DNA of 64,000 nucleotides from JAHRVQ01 sp029941905 (lineage in GTDB: Bacteria; Pseudomonadota; Gammaproteobacteria; Pseudomonadales; Azotimanducaceae), in contig JAPYTQ010000001.1 in NCBI GenBank assembly GCA_029941905.1, positions 62,001 through 126,000 on the forward strand, given 5' to 3'. Position 1 is the stretch's first letter. Each line of letters begins with the position of its first letter. The position numbers and the translations under genes are program-made. A model generated the notes under the pieces. That model saw only the letters and a program-made list of their open reading frames with translations. It was not told the DNA's origin and did no database searches. Positions 52,547 through 62,823 of this stretch are shown here, in pieces.

Positions 52547-53659
52547 ATGTCCATTAACACAATCGAAGAAATTCTGAACGATTTTCGACAGGGTAAGATG
52601 GTGTTGATAATGGACGATGAGGACAGAGAAAACGAAGGCGATCTGATTATCGCCGCTGACGTAATCACCCCGCAGCACGTTACCTTTATGGCCCGGGAAG
52701 CCTGTGGACTAATTTGTCTGACCCTGACGGAATCCCGGGGAAAACAACTGAACCTGCCACTGATGGTAGATCGAAACAACTCCCTGCACGAGACAAATTT
52801 TACCGTGTCGATCGAAGCCGCTGATGGTATTACAACCGGCATATCGGCCGGTGATCGTGCCAAGACTGTGCTCGCTGCCGTGGCTCGAAACGCCAAGCCC
52901 TCTGACCTGGTCATGCCGGGTCATATTTTTCCTCTGATTGCCCAAAAAGGCGGTGTGCTTACCAGAGCGGGTCACACAGAAGCCGGTTGTGACCTGGCAC
53001 GATTATCGGGGTACGAACCTGCTGCCGTTATAGTCGAGGTCATGAACGAAGACGGCACCATGGCGAAACGACCGGAGCTCGAAATATTCGCCGAAAAGCA
53101 CGGCATCAAAATTGGAACCATCGCCGATCTGATTCACTATCGAACCTTAAACGACAAGACTATCGATCTTGTCGGCGAGAAAGAAATCAGCACCCAACAG
53201 GGTGAATTTGTACTCAAAACCTACACCGACCGAATATCAGAATGTGTTCATCACGCAATCGTTAAGGGTGAAATCAACGAAAACGAACCCTGCCTGGTAC
53301 GGGTTCAAACCGTTAACACCTTGAGGGATGTATTCGGAACGCAGCGACCGGGATTCAAGAAATCCTGGTCACTATCGGAATCCATGGCTCAAATTACCAG
53401 TGAAGGTAAGGGGGTCGTCGTCGTTGTCGGCCAACCAGAGTCCCAGGCAGAAAAACTGGCTGAGATAACGCACTTCCCGAACATGCCACCGGAAGTCAGG
53501 GTTTCGACCGAGAGCGGCGTCTACCGGGTCATTGGCACGGGCTCCCAGATTCTCAGGGATCTGGGCGTGGGGAAAATGCGCTTACTGTCATCACCCACCC
53601 GCTACAATGCAATCTCGGGTTTCGATTTAGAAGTTGTTGAGTTTGTCGAAAATGAATAG
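52547..53659 (+). CDS. ribB: 3,4-dihydroxy-2-butanone-4-phosphate synthase with degenerate GTP-cyclohydrolase-II domain
   Basis: A 370-residue riboflavin-synthesis protein. The N-terminal RibB domain (about residues 1-200) is complete: 'MVLIMDDEDRENEGDLIIAADVITPQHVTFMAREACGLICL', 'GITTGISAGDRAKT' and 'GHIFPLIAQKGGVLTRAGHTEAGCDLA' hold the substrate and metal residues. The C-terminal part (about 205-366) has the RibA fold, but the zinc-binding Cys triad and catalytic signature of GTP cyclohydrolase II are missing ('CLVRVQTVNTLRDVFGTQR' occupies that place). It therefore probably makes only the butanone phosphate, as in many proteobacterial 'RibBA' proteins. It heads a unit with an SCP2-like and a glutamine-synthetase-like gene. 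Confidence 0.92.
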   Translation: MSINTIEEILNDFRQGKMVLIMDDEDRENEGDLIIAADVITPQHVTFMAREACGLICLTLTESRGKQLNLPLMVDRNNSLHETNFTVSIEAADGITTGISAGDRAKTVLAAVARNAKPSDLVMPGHIFPLIAQKGGVLTRAGHTEAGCDLARLSGYEPAAVIVEVMNEDGTMAKRPELEIFAEKHGIKIGTIADLIHYRTLNDKTIDLVGEKEISTQQGEFVLKTYTDRISECVHHAIVKGEINENEPCLVRVQTVNTLRDVFGTQRPGFKKSWSLSESMAQITSEGKGVVVVVGQPESQAEKLAEITHFPNMPPEVRVSTESGVYRVIGTGSQILRDLGVGKMRLLSSPTRYNAISGFDLEVVEFVENE

Positions 53660-53671
53660 AGACCAGACACT

Positions 53672-54319
53672 GTGACTACCGACACTGCGGAAGTATTGGC
53701 AATATCAACGGAGCCGGACCCTACTCCGCTGGTTAAAATTTTTGCCAACAAATTCAGAAAGGCTTTAACAGACGCAAAGTTTGCAAACTATGTCAGGAAT
53801 TTTCATGGCAGTTTTGCGCTGGCGTCTTTAAAAGATCCACAGAGTCTGACGATTATCGTCGGAAACGGAAAGATTTCGATAACCCACGGTATCGCCGCCA
53901 ACGCCGAAATCATCATTCGTATGGATTTCGACAAACCCGTCAAGCCGAAAATAGAAGGGCTTTTTCGTCATCCGATGCTGGCGCTGAGGATTTCGAAGTT
54001 ACTGCAATTCCCCGAGACAAACTGGGCTGATGCAGCAACCGGATTTTGGGATTGCAATTCCACCTACCCGGGGATGCCGGGAAATATAAAAATACACTGT
54101 ATTGACGAAGACCGGGACTTTATTCTCGGCGACCTTCCCACCGACGGAAACCCCGACATGCATATAAGTGGTAAAGGGATTGATATTGCCGACGTGTTTT
54201 CCGGGGGCAGCGTGTTTGTGCAGGCGTTAATGACGGGCAGGATAAAGAGCATCGCCAGTTTTGAACATACCGTGGTGTTGAGCGATGTCACTGTACAGAC
54301 GCTGCTGGGTGAACGGTAG
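53672..54319 (+). CDS. SCP2-like protein, hypothetical
   Basis: A 215-residue cytoplasmic protein, GTG start 12 bases after ribB. The first 110 residues have the alternating hydrophobic pattern of a sterol-carrier-like (SCP2) fold ('FHGSFALASLKDPQSLTIIVGNGKISITHG'), and the second half repeats a comparable pattern ('MHISGKGIDIADVFSGGSVFVQALMTGRIKS'), where SCP2 domains have 'D.....l..G......f..Gk.k..G'. It might bind a lipid or other hydrophobic ligand. It sits between ribB and a glutamine-synthetase-like gene (2-base gap) and is probably co-transcribed with both. The role is unknown. Confidence 0.7.
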   Translation: MTTDTAEVLAISTEPDPTPLVKIFANKFRKALTDAKFANYVRNFHGSFALASLKDPQSLTIIVGNGKISITHGIAANAEIIIRMDFDKPVKPKIEGLFRHPMLALRISKLLQFPETNWADAATGFWDCNSTYPGMPGNIKIHCIDEDRDFILGDLPTDGNPDMHISGKGIDIADVFSGGSVFVQALMTGRIKSIASFEHTVVLSDVTVQTLLGER

Positions 54320-54321
54320 CA

Positions 54322-55707
54322 ATGAATAAACAGGAATTACCCGACTGGCTCGACAGGCACCATGTCAGCATAATACGAACCCATGCCACCTCGTTAGATG
54401 GACCTGGCCTGGGGAAATACCTGCATCGCAACAAGTTCTTTAATTCCCTGCCAAAAGGCCATGCTGTTTCGGATATGGCCCTGACCATGGATGTGAATGG
54501 TACGCCACATATGACCCTGTGGCACCCGCAACGTGAGGCTAATCTAGGTGATATCTTCCTCAAGCCGGACCTAAACACGCTGATTTCCGATGGGACAGAC
54601 CCGAATCTTGGCCATTGTATCGTCGACTTCACCAACGATCAGGGTGTGCCGATGGATCTCTGTCCCCGCTCCACTTTGAAGAAGATGGTCGCAAGAGTTG
54701 CAGCCCTTGGCTATGAGATCAAGGCGACCTATGAACTGGAGTTCTTTGTTTATAAAGAGTCTTATCAGGAAATACGGGCCTCGCAGTTTCGCCGAATGAC
54801 GCCACTAACGACGAGCACCAAGGGAGGTATCTACAACCTGAGGAATGCTTACCACGTTAAACCACTGATGGACGAAGTGATAAAGCGCATGGAATGGCAA
54901 GGAATCCAATGGGAAGGCTGGAACGACGAGGCTGGCGTAGGTCAGATTGAGTTAAACCTGGTACCCTGTGATCCAGTCACAGCCGCAGATAACGTCGTTC
55001 GGACAAAGCAGATACTGTTCGAGGTCGCTGTTGATCTGGGATTGTCTGTGACGTTTATGGCCAAGCCTGGGTCCGGTTATAGCAGTGGAATGCACATACA
55101 CCACTCGCTCCTGGACACGGATTCGGGTGAACCGGCATTTTTTGATGAGCAGGCAGATCAACATCGAAGTCAGTTAATGACCCAGTGGGTCGCAGGCTTA
55201 GTTGCGACCATGCCCGGTGCTGTTTCCTATCTGTGTCCGACGGTTAATTCCTTCCGGCGCTTTACCGACTATGCCGCTGTGCCGATGACGGCAAGCTGGG
55301 GAGAAGAAAACAAATCAACTGCTTTGAGACTGATCTCCCGTGCAAAAAACATTGCCAGAATCGAGCACCGGGTCGGTGCCAGTGACCTGAACCCATACCT
55401 TGCTTTGGCCGTTATTCTGGCCGGTGGAATCGCAGGCGTCACACATTCCCTCACCCCTACCGAAGAATTTAACAAGCTCGCCTGGGGCTTACCGGCTTCA
55501 CCTTCGGATCTTCCCATGAGCATATCCCAGGCTGCAAAGTGCCTGAAAGACGACGAACTGTTGGCTGAAGTGCTGGGGGCAAGTAATACCAACTATTGGG
55601 CAAAGACCCGGCAAGCCGAATGGCTGGTTTTCCATACAGAGGGTGCAGATGCGACCAGCCACAAGGTTTCTCAGTGGGAATACGATCGCTATTTTGAAAT
55701 GATCTAG
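54322..55707 (+). CDS. Glutamine-synthetase-family ligase (possible gamma-glutamylamide synthetase)
   Basis: A 461-residue ATP-dependent ligase of the glutamine synthetase superfamily. Visible motifs are the N-terminal beta-grasp domain, 'YELEFFVYKE' (about residues 133-142, metal Glu), 'GQIELNLVPCDPVTAADNVVRTK' (about 212-234), 'MAKPGSGYSSGMHIHHSL' (about 248-265) and 'NSFRRFTDYAAVPMTASWGEENKSTALRL' (about 305-333, with the catalytic Arg). The adenylylation loop of GlnA is missing. The layout is that of GlnA-like gamma-glutamyl ligases such as PuuA-type enzymes that glutamylate amines. The amine substrate is unknown; the SCP2-like neighbour might help present a hydrophobic one. Confidence 0.88.
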   Translation: MNKQELPDWLDRHHVSIIRTHATSLDGPGLGKYLHRNKFFNSLPKGHAVSDMALTMDVNGTPHMTLWHPQREANLGDIFLKPDLNTLISDGTDPNLGHCIVDFTNDQGVPMDLCPRSTLKKMVARVAALGYEIKATYELEFFVYKESYQEIRASQFRRMTPLTTSTKGGIYNLRNAYHVKPLMDEVIKRMEWQGIQWEGWNDEAGVGQIELNLVPCDPVTAADNVVRTKQILFEVAVDLGLSVTFMAKPGSGYSSGMHIHHSLLDTDSGEPAFFDEQADQHRSQLMTQWVAGLVATMPGAVSYLCPTVNSFRRFTDYAAVPMTASWGEENKSTALRLISRAKNIARIEHRVGASDLNPYLALAVILAGGIAGVTHSLTPTEEFNKLAWGLPASPSDLPMSISQAAKCLKDDELLAEVLGASNTNYWAKTRQAEWLVFHTEGADATSHKVSQWEYDRYFEMI

Positions 55708-55735
55708 CGCAGAATTAACAAGTTGTTATCTGGAT

Positions 55736-57343
55736 TCACTGAATGACTCTGGCAAAGGTATAATCAGGATCGGTACCCAGGACTCGACGAACCACGCCTC
55801 GTAACTTTTTATGCTGCAAGTAAGCCGAACCCGTCTCAGCCATGGGTATGACGGGTACATCCTGAATAATAATTTTCTGTAACTCACCTGCCGCTTTCAT
55901 TCGTTCCACAGGATCTGCCGTCCCCTGTAGTTTCTCCAACCATTGGTCGTAAACTGGATTGTTGTAATCACCTCTATTGTTTGCATTGTACGACGCTAAC
56001 AGGTCAGCATAGGTGACAATATCATCAAAATCCGGGTACCAGCTCGCAATAGACAAGTCGAAATCAGCCCTCAATGACTTGTCCAGATATTGTTTAAACG
56101 TCTGCTGATCAACCTTGATTTCCAATCCCAGTGTTTGCTTCAGACGACCCTGGAAGTACTCGGCAATCTTAACGCCAGTCGGGGAAGCCACGGTCAGCAA
56201 GGTCAACGGGGGGATATCCTGAACACCCATTTCAGCTTTTGCTTGCTTTATCAGCCGCCTCGCACTCGTCAGGTCAACATTGAATTTCTTCACAGGATAT
56301 TCTTTAACAAATTTGTCATTCGCGCCATTGAGCCAACTGGGGAAGAATGAATTGGTTGCCTTGTAGCCTGGAATTGCAATCACCTTGTTAACGAATTCTT
56401 CGGAATCAAAAACCAGTCGGATCGCCTGGCGGAGCTTTTTGTTTGCGGTGATTTCCCCCTCTTGCACGTTGAACCTGATGTAGGACATTCCACCCGTAAC
56501 AAATGTACGAAGTCGCAGCTTCTGTTCCGCTGCATCCCGTACCGTTTCAGCACCCAATCTGGCCAGGGCGATACTGTTGTCACGGAACAGATTAAGCCGC
56601 GTTCTGTTGTCCGACGTTATATAACCGACATTGATCTGCTCTAAAGCAATTTTATCCTTGTTCCAGTAGGTCGGATTCTTCGACATGGACAAACTCGCTC
56701 CATGCACCCACGAGGTAATTCTGAAGGGACCGTTGTAGAGCAGATTTTCCGCCTCCGCACCGTATCGACTGCCTTGCAACTCGTAGAATGATTGCTTAAT
56801 AGGATAGAAAGCAACATGTATCATCACCGCGATACAATACCCGCAGGGCTGCTCCAGATCGACGCTCAATGTCAATTCATCCAGAGCATGAACACCCAGG
56901 GATGCCAAGGGAAGCTCACCCTGCTGGACCTTGCGGGCATTTTTTATCGGGTACATGATTGACGCGTAGGGAGCCGCGGTTTTTGGATCGTTCATCAATC
57001 GCCAGGCAAATTCGAAATCCCGTGCAGTGAGCTTTGATCCGTCACTCCACCGGGCGTCTTCACGGAGTTGGAATGTAATGTTCTGGCTTGTCACTTCCCA
57101 TTTAGCCGCGACCCCGGGACTCAATTGACCGTGCCGGTCATATCTAACCAGGCCTTCGTTAACATGCCCGAGGACGAAGAAGCTCACCAGATCCGTGGTA
57201 CGAGTGCCATTGAGATTCGGTGGTTCCTGTGTCAAAGCAATTGTAATGGCCTGCCGCTCAAAATTTACAGCCTCTGCCGAAACCGTCAGCGTAACAAGCA
57301 AGCTGAATGGAAGAAAAATAAATTTCGCACAATTACGCCGCAT
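55736..57343 (-). CDS. Peptide/solute ABC-transporter substrate-binding protein (family 5)
   Basis: A 535-residue periplasmic binding protein with a signal peptide (about residues 1-24). SBP_bac_5 features are 'ITIALTQEPPNLNGTRTTD', 'GLVRYDRHGQLSPGVAAKWEV', 'DARWSDGSKLTARDFEFAWRLM' (about 95-116), 'YNGPFRITSWVHGASLSMSKNPTYWN' (about 207-232) and 'FDLSIASWYPDFDDIVTYADLL'. These match OppA/MppA-type peptide receptors. No permease or ATPase genes adjoin it, so it is an orphan receptor or works with a transporter encoded elsewhere. Confidence 0.92.
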   Translation of the reverse strand: MRRNCAKFIFLPFSLLVTLTVSAEAVNFERQAITIALTQEPPNLNGTRTTDLVSFFVLGHVNEGLVRYDRHGQLSPGVAAKWEVTSQNITFQLREDARWSDGSKLTARDFEFAWRLMNDPKTAAPYASIMYPIKNARKVQQGELPLASLGVHALDELTLSVDLEQPCGYCIAVMIHVAFYPIKQSFYELQGSRYGAEAENLLYNGPFRITSWVHGASLSMSKNPTYWNKDKIALEQINVGYITSDNRTRLNLFRDNSIALARLGAETVRDAAEQKLRLRTFVTGGMSYIRFNVQEGEITANKKLRQAIRLVFDSEEFVNKVIAIPGYKATNSFFPSWLNGANDKFVKEYPVKKFNVDLTSARRLIKQAKAEMGVQDIPPLTLLTVASPTGVKIAEYFQGRLKQTLGLEIKVDQQTFKQYLDKSLRADFDLSIASWYPDFDDIVTYADLLASYNANNRGDYNNPVYDQWLEKLQGTADPVERMKAAGELQKIIIQDVPVIPMAETGSAYLQHKKLRGVVRRVLGTDPDYTFARVIQ

Positions 57344-57519
57344 AGTGAGTCCAGACTCTTTATCTAATGAAAATCAACGAAGCACTAGGGGCCAGGGAAC
57401 AATAGCGTAAAACATGGAACCCACGTCACCTGCCACAACAAAACAGAATTTTGAGTAAGCAACACTGCATTATACCTTTTTTTGTATTTTGTCTAGGACT
57501 ACTAGGCTAGACTCGCAAC

Positions 57520-60500
57520 ATGACGTCCTCTGCCAAGCTGTTCCATCCACTGATTCAATCCTGGTTCAGTGACAAGTTTGAAAATCCCACAGAAATTCAG
57601 GAAAAAGCCTGGCCCAAAATTGCAGCAGGAGAAAACCTGCTCATTACTGCACCCACAGGTAGTGGCAAAACGCTCACCGCCTTTCTCTGGGCCATCAATC
57701 AGTTTCTGTTGGGTCGCTATGAAACCGGCACCAGCCGGGTCCTGTATATCAGCCCCCTGAAGGCACTCAATAACGATATCCAGCGAAATCTGGTTACTCC
57801 GCTAACGGAACTCAGGATCCTGGCGGACTTGAAAGGGATTGAATTTCCCGACATTCGGGTGCAGACAAGGAGTGGCGATACAGATACATCTGAGCGACGG
57901 CGTATGTTGCGGCAGCCACCGGAAATACTGATCACCACGCCGGAAAGCCTGAATCTATTGCTATCATCCAAAGGTGGCCAGGGAATGCTGGGCGGATTTA
58001 AGACGGTCATCCTGGACGAGATTCACGGCGTTATTGCGGATAAACGCGGCGTCTATCTTATGTCCGCAATTGAACGACTCGTGCCCTTCTGCGGAGAATT
58101 TCAACGCATCGCCTTGTCTGCAACGGTTAACCCTCTGGATAAGATTGCCCAATTTGTGGGCGGCTACCGCAGATTAGACAACAACCAGTTTGAGCCGAGA
58201 CTCGTCGAGACCCTGACATCACATGAGGCCAAACGCTACCAGGTAACCGTACGCTACCCCCAGGAGACTGCAAACAGGCCTGCCGATGAGAAGGTCTGGG
58301 ACAGCCTTGCTGAAGATTTTGTAGAGAAAATCCGTAAAAACACATCGACGCTCTTGTTTGTAAACAGTCGGGCCATGTGTGAAAAAATAACCTTCAAGAT
58401 AAACAATGCTGCGAATGAAACCCTGGCTTATGCACACCACGGCTCGCTGTCACGGGAGATTCGCACAGAGGTAGAACAAAAACTGAAACAAGGCCAACTG
58501 TCTGCCATTGTCGCAACCAGTACACTGGAAATGGGTATAGATATTGGTCACCTCGACGAAGTAATCCTGATCCAGTCCCCGGATGGTATTTCTTCTGCTA
58601 TTCAACGAATCGGCAGAGCCGGGCATGGCGTCGGCGAGGTTAGTCGATGCACGATTTATCCCACCCACCCCACCGACTTTATCGAAGCCGCAGTACTGGC
58701 AAAAGCGGTGATAGAGAAAGATATTGAGCCGATAAAGACCATCGAATGCCCGTTAGATGTTCTCTCTCAAATCATCATATCCATGTCAGGGACGATGAAT
58801 TGGGACATTGACGAGCTTTTTATCGAACTCAGACGTTCCACTGCCTTTCATAAACTCGACAAGCTTAAGTTCGATCTGGTGATCAACATGCTCTCGGGAC
58901 GCTACGCAGAAAATCATATCCGTGAACTGCGTCCTAAAGTCATCATTGATCGAGACACCAACACCATTTCTGCCAGACCAGGTGCACTGATGTCATTGTA
59001 TCTCTCGGGTGGGGTGATACCAGACAGGGGCTATTTTCAGCTTCGGCATGAGCAAGGTAACGCGAGGATTGGTGAACTGGATGAAGAATTTGTCTGGGAA
59101 GCCAACGTCGGAAAAGTCTTCTCGTTAGGTACCCAGCACTGGCAGGTTAAGAAAATCACGCACAATGATGTCATTGTTGGCCCTGCAAAACCCACGAGCC
59201 TTGCACCTCCATTCTGGAAATCGGAAGGACTGAATCGCAATTTTCATTATGCTGAACGAGTCGCTGAATTTCTTGAATTCGCAGAACAGGAAATCGATAA
59301 ACCAGTCTTTCACAATATCCTGATAAACGATCACAATCTTGAGCCACTACTGGCGACAGAACTTGTAACATTGCTCAAGGGCCAGCGAAGCCATTGCCAG
59401 ACACAACTACCCCATCGGCATCATCTGCTGATCGAGAAAACACAATCCTCCCCGGGACGGGCACGTGGTCACCAGGTCATCCTGCACACCGGTTGGGGAG
59501 CCGAGGTGAATCGACCGCTGGCAATGGCGATGGAAGCCGGATGGCAAAGAAAATATAACGCACAGCCTGAGATCTGGGTCAGCAATGAAAGCCTTGTTGT
59601 CCAGTTAACAGAAAACGATGATGCCAGGGACTTGTTTTCACTGGTTCCCGTGAACGACATAGAGGAACTGCTGCGTGACAGACTGGAAGGTTCGGGGTTC
59701 TTTGGCGCCCGCTTTCGCGAGAATGCTGGTCGCGCATTGTTGCTTTCCAAGGGTAAATTCAACGAACGAAAACCTCTCTGGATGAGTCGCCTGCAGTCAC
59801 AGAAACTGATGGCTGCTGTTTTAAAGTTTGAAGATTTCCCCATCCTGCTCGAAACCTGGCGAACCTGTTTACAGGATGAGTTCGACCTTGAGAACCTGAA
59901 ACTGGTGCTTGATGAACTGGACAGCGGTCAAATCGAAATCACTGAAGTCACAACGGCAACGCCCAGCCCGTTCGCCCGGACAGTGGCTTGGGGCCAGATT
60001 AACACCTATATGTACATGGACGATCAACCCAAGGCGTCAAAAACATCCAACCTGCGTACGACACTGCTGGAAGAGATCGTCTTTCAACCCGGGATTCGCC
60101 CGCCGATACCCATTGACATCATTCAGCTATTTATCGAGAAACGGCAGAGAACCCTTGAAGGATACGAGCCTGATAACAGTTCTGATTTAATCGAATGGGT
60201 GAAAGAGCGAACGGCCATTCCCTCGGCTGAGTGGCAACTGTTGCTCGAACAATCAGGCATTGACTGGATGGAGGTAAAACACAAGCTGGTAAAAATGAAC
60301 ATCAACCAACGTGAGCTAACTGTTGCCAGGGAAGATGAACAGATATTGGTAAGTTATTTCGCAGATCCGGACAAGCCTTACCTGGCGAACTGGTTACAAT
60401 ATTACGGTCCCATTTCCAGCCACCAGATTAGCGAAGAAACCGGCCTTGAAAAAATGGCTCTCGAACCCTTACTGTCGGGACTTGTGGAAGATCGCATACT

Positions 60501-61863
60501 AATCCACGGCCAACTCATACTCGAAGACGACAGACAATACTGGTGTGATGCAGATAACTACGAAATCCTGCTAAGGTTCGTCCGACAACAAGCCAGAGTC
60601 TCGTTCGAGCCATTGCCGATTACCCAACTCACCCCATTTCTCTATAACTGGCAAACCCGACTAAAAAAATCATCTGAAACTGAACGGTTGTTCGACACCA
60701 TTGAAATGTTGCGATGTTATCCCTCCAACCCCAAATTATGGGAGAGTGAAATACTGCCCTCACGGGTAGATGATTACCAGACTGATCAGCTCGATACATT
60801 GTTTCAGGAAAGTAACTTGTTTTGGCTGGGCGATGTCGACAAGCGTATAAATTTCACATTCAGGGAAGATCTGGATCTACTGGCAAACAGTGCAGACAAA
60901 GGATCACAACCGTCACCACAGACATCAGAACCATCGGCCGACACGGCGCCCCTATTCGATAACGAGGGAGGTCGCTACGACTTTGCAACCCTGTTGGACA
61001 AAACAGGGCTCACTTCAAGCTTACTGGCAGAACAACTATGGCAATCCGTCTGGCGAGGTGAGGTTAGCAACGACTCAGTTATGGCGCTAAGAAAAGGAAT
61101 CGAAACGAGGTACCAGGTACCGGTGATCTCCGGTCACCAACAACATCGAAATTCCAGAAGGATCCGCCGCGGTGGTTTTCAGCAATGGCGAAGCTCGATT
61201 CCATTTTCAGGCAACTGGTTTCGACTGGAACAGCCGGACGAACCCGGGGATCTGATAGAGTCCGAAGAAATCAACAAGGACCGGGTGCGGGTTTTGCTGG
61301 ATCGATACGGTGTCCTGTTTCGTGAACTCCTGCAACATGAGCTCTTCGCCCTGCAATGGCGGCAGTTGTTCCGGTCCCTGCGACTGATGGAACTCGCCGG
61401 TGAGGTCTACTCGGGCTATTTCTTCGCCGACATTCCCGGTCCGCAGTTTATTTCCCCTGCCGCGCTTCGATTTATTCAGGGTCACAAAAACGACGCTGTT
61501 TTCTGGATCAATGCGGCCGATCCGGTTTCCAGTTGTGGCCTGCCCTTCGACAAGATTCGTGCGGTCCTGCCGCGCCGGGTTATGTCCAGTCACCTGACCT
61601 ATCACGGTAAGGATCTGGTCATGGTATCAACCAGAAACGGAAAAAGTCTGGATATCAGGGTAAAGCCAGATCATCCACTACTTGACCAATACCTCGGCAG
61701 CTTTCGACACCTGCTTTATCGAGCATTCCAGCCGCTCAACAAGATCACCATAGAATCCATTAACGAGGAAGCGGCCAGGCAGAGCCCTTATTTTGGAGTT
61801 TTTGAACAAAATTTTGATGTCGTTTCCGATTACAAAGCCATCTATTTACAACGCAGAATCTAG
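57520..61863 (+). CDS. lhr: Large helicase-related protein Lhr
   Basis: A 1447-residue superfamily-2 helicase, close to the full-length E. coli Lhr (1538). Helicase motifs are Walker A 'APTGSGKT' (about residues 44-51), Q-like start 'NPTEIQEKAWPKI', motif II 'LDEIH' (about 165-169), motif III 'LSATV', and motifs IV-VI ending 'SAIQRIGRAGHG' (about 358-369). The Lhr-core winged helix and beta-barrel follow ('RELRPKVIIDRDTNTISARPGALMSLYLSGGVIPDRGYFQL'), and a long C-terminal domain (about 870-1447) is found in the extended bacterial Lhr forms. Lhr unwinds RNA:DNA hybrids 3'-5' and is linked to crosslink repair. The C-terminal winged-helix region resembles the YcaQ-type fold in published Lhr structures. 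Upstream of the ATG I see only an A/T-rich tract. Confidence 0.94.
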   Translation: MTSSAKLFHPLIQSWFSDKFENPTEIQEKAWPKIAAGENLLITAPTGSGKTLTAFLWAINQFLLGRYETGTSRVLYISPLKALNNDIQRNLVTPLTELRILADLKGIEFPDIRVQTRSGDTDTSERRRMLRQPPEILITTPESLNLLLSSKGGQGMLGGFKTVILDEIHGVIADKRGVYLMSAIERLVPFCGEFQRIALSATVNPLDKIAQFVGGYRRLDNNQFEPRLVETLTSHEAKRYQVTVRYPQETANRPADEKVWDSLAEDFVEKIRKNTSTLLFVNSRAMCEKITFKINNAANETLAYAHHGSLSREIRTEVEQKLKQGQLSAIVATSTLEMGIDIGHLDEVILIQSPDGISSAIQRIGRAGHGVGEVSRCTIYPTHPTDFIEAAVLAKAVIEKDIEPIKTIECPLDVLSQIIISMSGTMNWDIDELFIELRRSTAFHKLDKLKFDLVINMLSGRYAENHIRELRPKVIIDRDTNTISARPGALMSLYLSGGVIPDRGYFQLRHEQGNARIGELDEEFVWEANVGKVFSLGTQHWQVKKITHNDVIVGPAKPTSLAPPFWKSEGLNRNFHYAERVAEFLEFAEQEIDKPVFHNILINDHNLEPLLATELVTLLKGQRSHCQTQLPHRHHLLIEKTQSSPGRARGHQVILHTGWGAEVNRPLAMAMEAGWQRKYNAQPEIWVSNESLVVQLTENDDARDLFSLVPVNDIEELLRDRLEGSGFFGARFRENAGRALLLSKGKFNERKPLWMSRLQSQKLMAAVLKFEDFPILLETWRTCLQDEFDLENLKLVLDELDSGQIEITEVTTATPSPFARTVAWGQINTYMYMDDQPKASKTSNLRTTLLEEIVFQPGIRPPIPIDIIQLFIEKRQRTLEGYEPDNSSDLIEWVKERTAIPSAEWQLLLEQSGIDWMEVKHKLVKMNINQRELTVAREDEQILVSYFADPDKPYLANWLQYYGPISSHQISEETGLEKMALEPLLSGLVEDRILIHGQLILEDDRQYWCDADNYEILLRFVRQQARVSFEPLPITQLTPFLYNWQTRLKKSSETERLFDTIEMLRCYPSNPKLWESEILPSRVDDYQTDQLDTLFQESNLFWLGDVDKRINFTFREDLDLLANSADKGSQPSPQTSEPSADTAPLFDNEGGRYDFATLLDKTGLTSSLLAEQLWQSVWRGEVSNDSVMALRKGIETRYQVPVISGHQQHRNSRRIRRGGFQQWRSSIPFSGNWFRLEQPDEPGDLIESEEINKDRVRVLLDRYGVLFRELLQHELFALQWRQLFRSLRLMELAGEVYSGYFFADIPGPQFISPAALRFIQGHKNDAVFWINAADPVSSCGLPFDKIRAVLPRRVMSSHLTYHGKDLVMVSTRNGKSLDIRVKPDHPLLDQYLGSFRHLLYRAFQPLNKITIESINEEAARQSPYFGVFEQNFDVVSDYKAIYLQRRI

Positions 61864-61901
61864 TGTAGAGTTTGCACAGGTATCTTACAAAAAGGTCCTA
61901 A

Positions 61902-62819
61902 ATGAAAAGCCTGCTTATTTCTCACCCTGATTGCGCCCGGCACGCAATGGATGGGCATCCTGAAAGGCCGGAACGCCTCGCTGCTGTCATGGACAGGCTT
62001 GAGTCTTCAGGACTGGTAAAGGATATGGAACAGATATCAGCCCGGGAAATCTCCTCTTCCCAGTTATCTCTCGCCCACTCGGCAGACTACGTCAATACCG
62101 TGGAAACCAGCGAAGTGCAGAACGAAGTCGTTCGACTGGACCCTGATACTTTTTTGGGACCGGGAAGCCTCCGTGCCGCAAAACTAGCTGCCGGTGCTGT
62201 CGTGCAGGCCACAGAGCAGGTGATTCAAGGAATCACAAAAAGAGCCTTCTGTGCCATTCGCCCTCCCGGGCATCATGCCGAACTTGCCGCAGCAATGGGT
62301 TTTTGTATATTCAATAACATCGCTGTGGCTACCAGGGTCGCCTTGGAAAATCCTGCGATCAAAACGGTCGCAATTTGCGATTTCGATGTTCACCATTGCA
62401 ATGGCACTGTTGACATATTCAAGGACGACGAAAGAGTGTTGGTCTGTTCCAGCTTTCAGAATCAGTTTTACCCGCACCGCTATCTTGACTTTACCAACGA
62501 ACACATCGTCAATACGCCACTTGAACCTGGGACAGAAGGTCTAAGCTTTCGTCATAGCATCGAGAACAGCTGGCTTGCCAAACTCCAGGAACACAAGCCT
62601 GATATTATTTTTATCTCAGCCGGTTTCGATGCCCACAGAGATGACCCTCTGGCAGAAATCTGCCTGTTGGAAGATGACTACCGGTGGATTACCGGGATGA
62701 TCACTGACCTGGCTGAAAATTATTCCCAGGGCCGGATCGTTTCTACACTGGAGGGAGGATACAACCTTGAATCATTGGCCAGTTCCGCCCTGGCGCATGT
62801 TGAACGTCTATGCGAATAG
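61902..62819 (+). CDS. Histone-deacetylase-family zinc hydrolase
   Basis: A 305-residue arginase-fold amidohydrolase of the class II HDAC / acetylpolyamine amidohydrolase type. The catalytic His pair is His124-His125 in 'RPPGHHAELAAAMGFCIFNNIA'. The zinc ligands are Asp162 and His164 in 'DFDVHHCNGTVDIF' and Asp243 in 'SAGFDAHRDDPL'. The C-terminal 'GRIVSTLEGGYNLESLA' is conserved. Bacterial members deacetylate polyamines or acetyl-lysine; the true substrate here is unknown. It starts 38 bases after lhr, with which it is probably co-transcribed. Confidence 0.93.
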   Translation: MKSLLISHPDCARHAMDGHPERPERLAAVMDRLESSGLVKDMEQISAREISSSQLSLAHSADYVNTVETSEVQNEVVRLDPDTFLGPGSLRAAKLAAGAVVQATEQVIQGITKRAFCAIRPPGHHAELAAAMGFCIFNNIAVATRVALENPAIKTVAICDFDVHHCNGTVDIFKDDERVLVCSSFQNQFYPHRYLDFTNEHIVNTPLEPGTEGLSFRHSIENSWLAKLQEHKPDIIFISAGFDAHRDDPLAEICLLEDDYRWITGMITDLAENYSQGRIVSTLEGGYNLESLASSALAHVERLCE

Positions 62820-62823
62820 CGAT

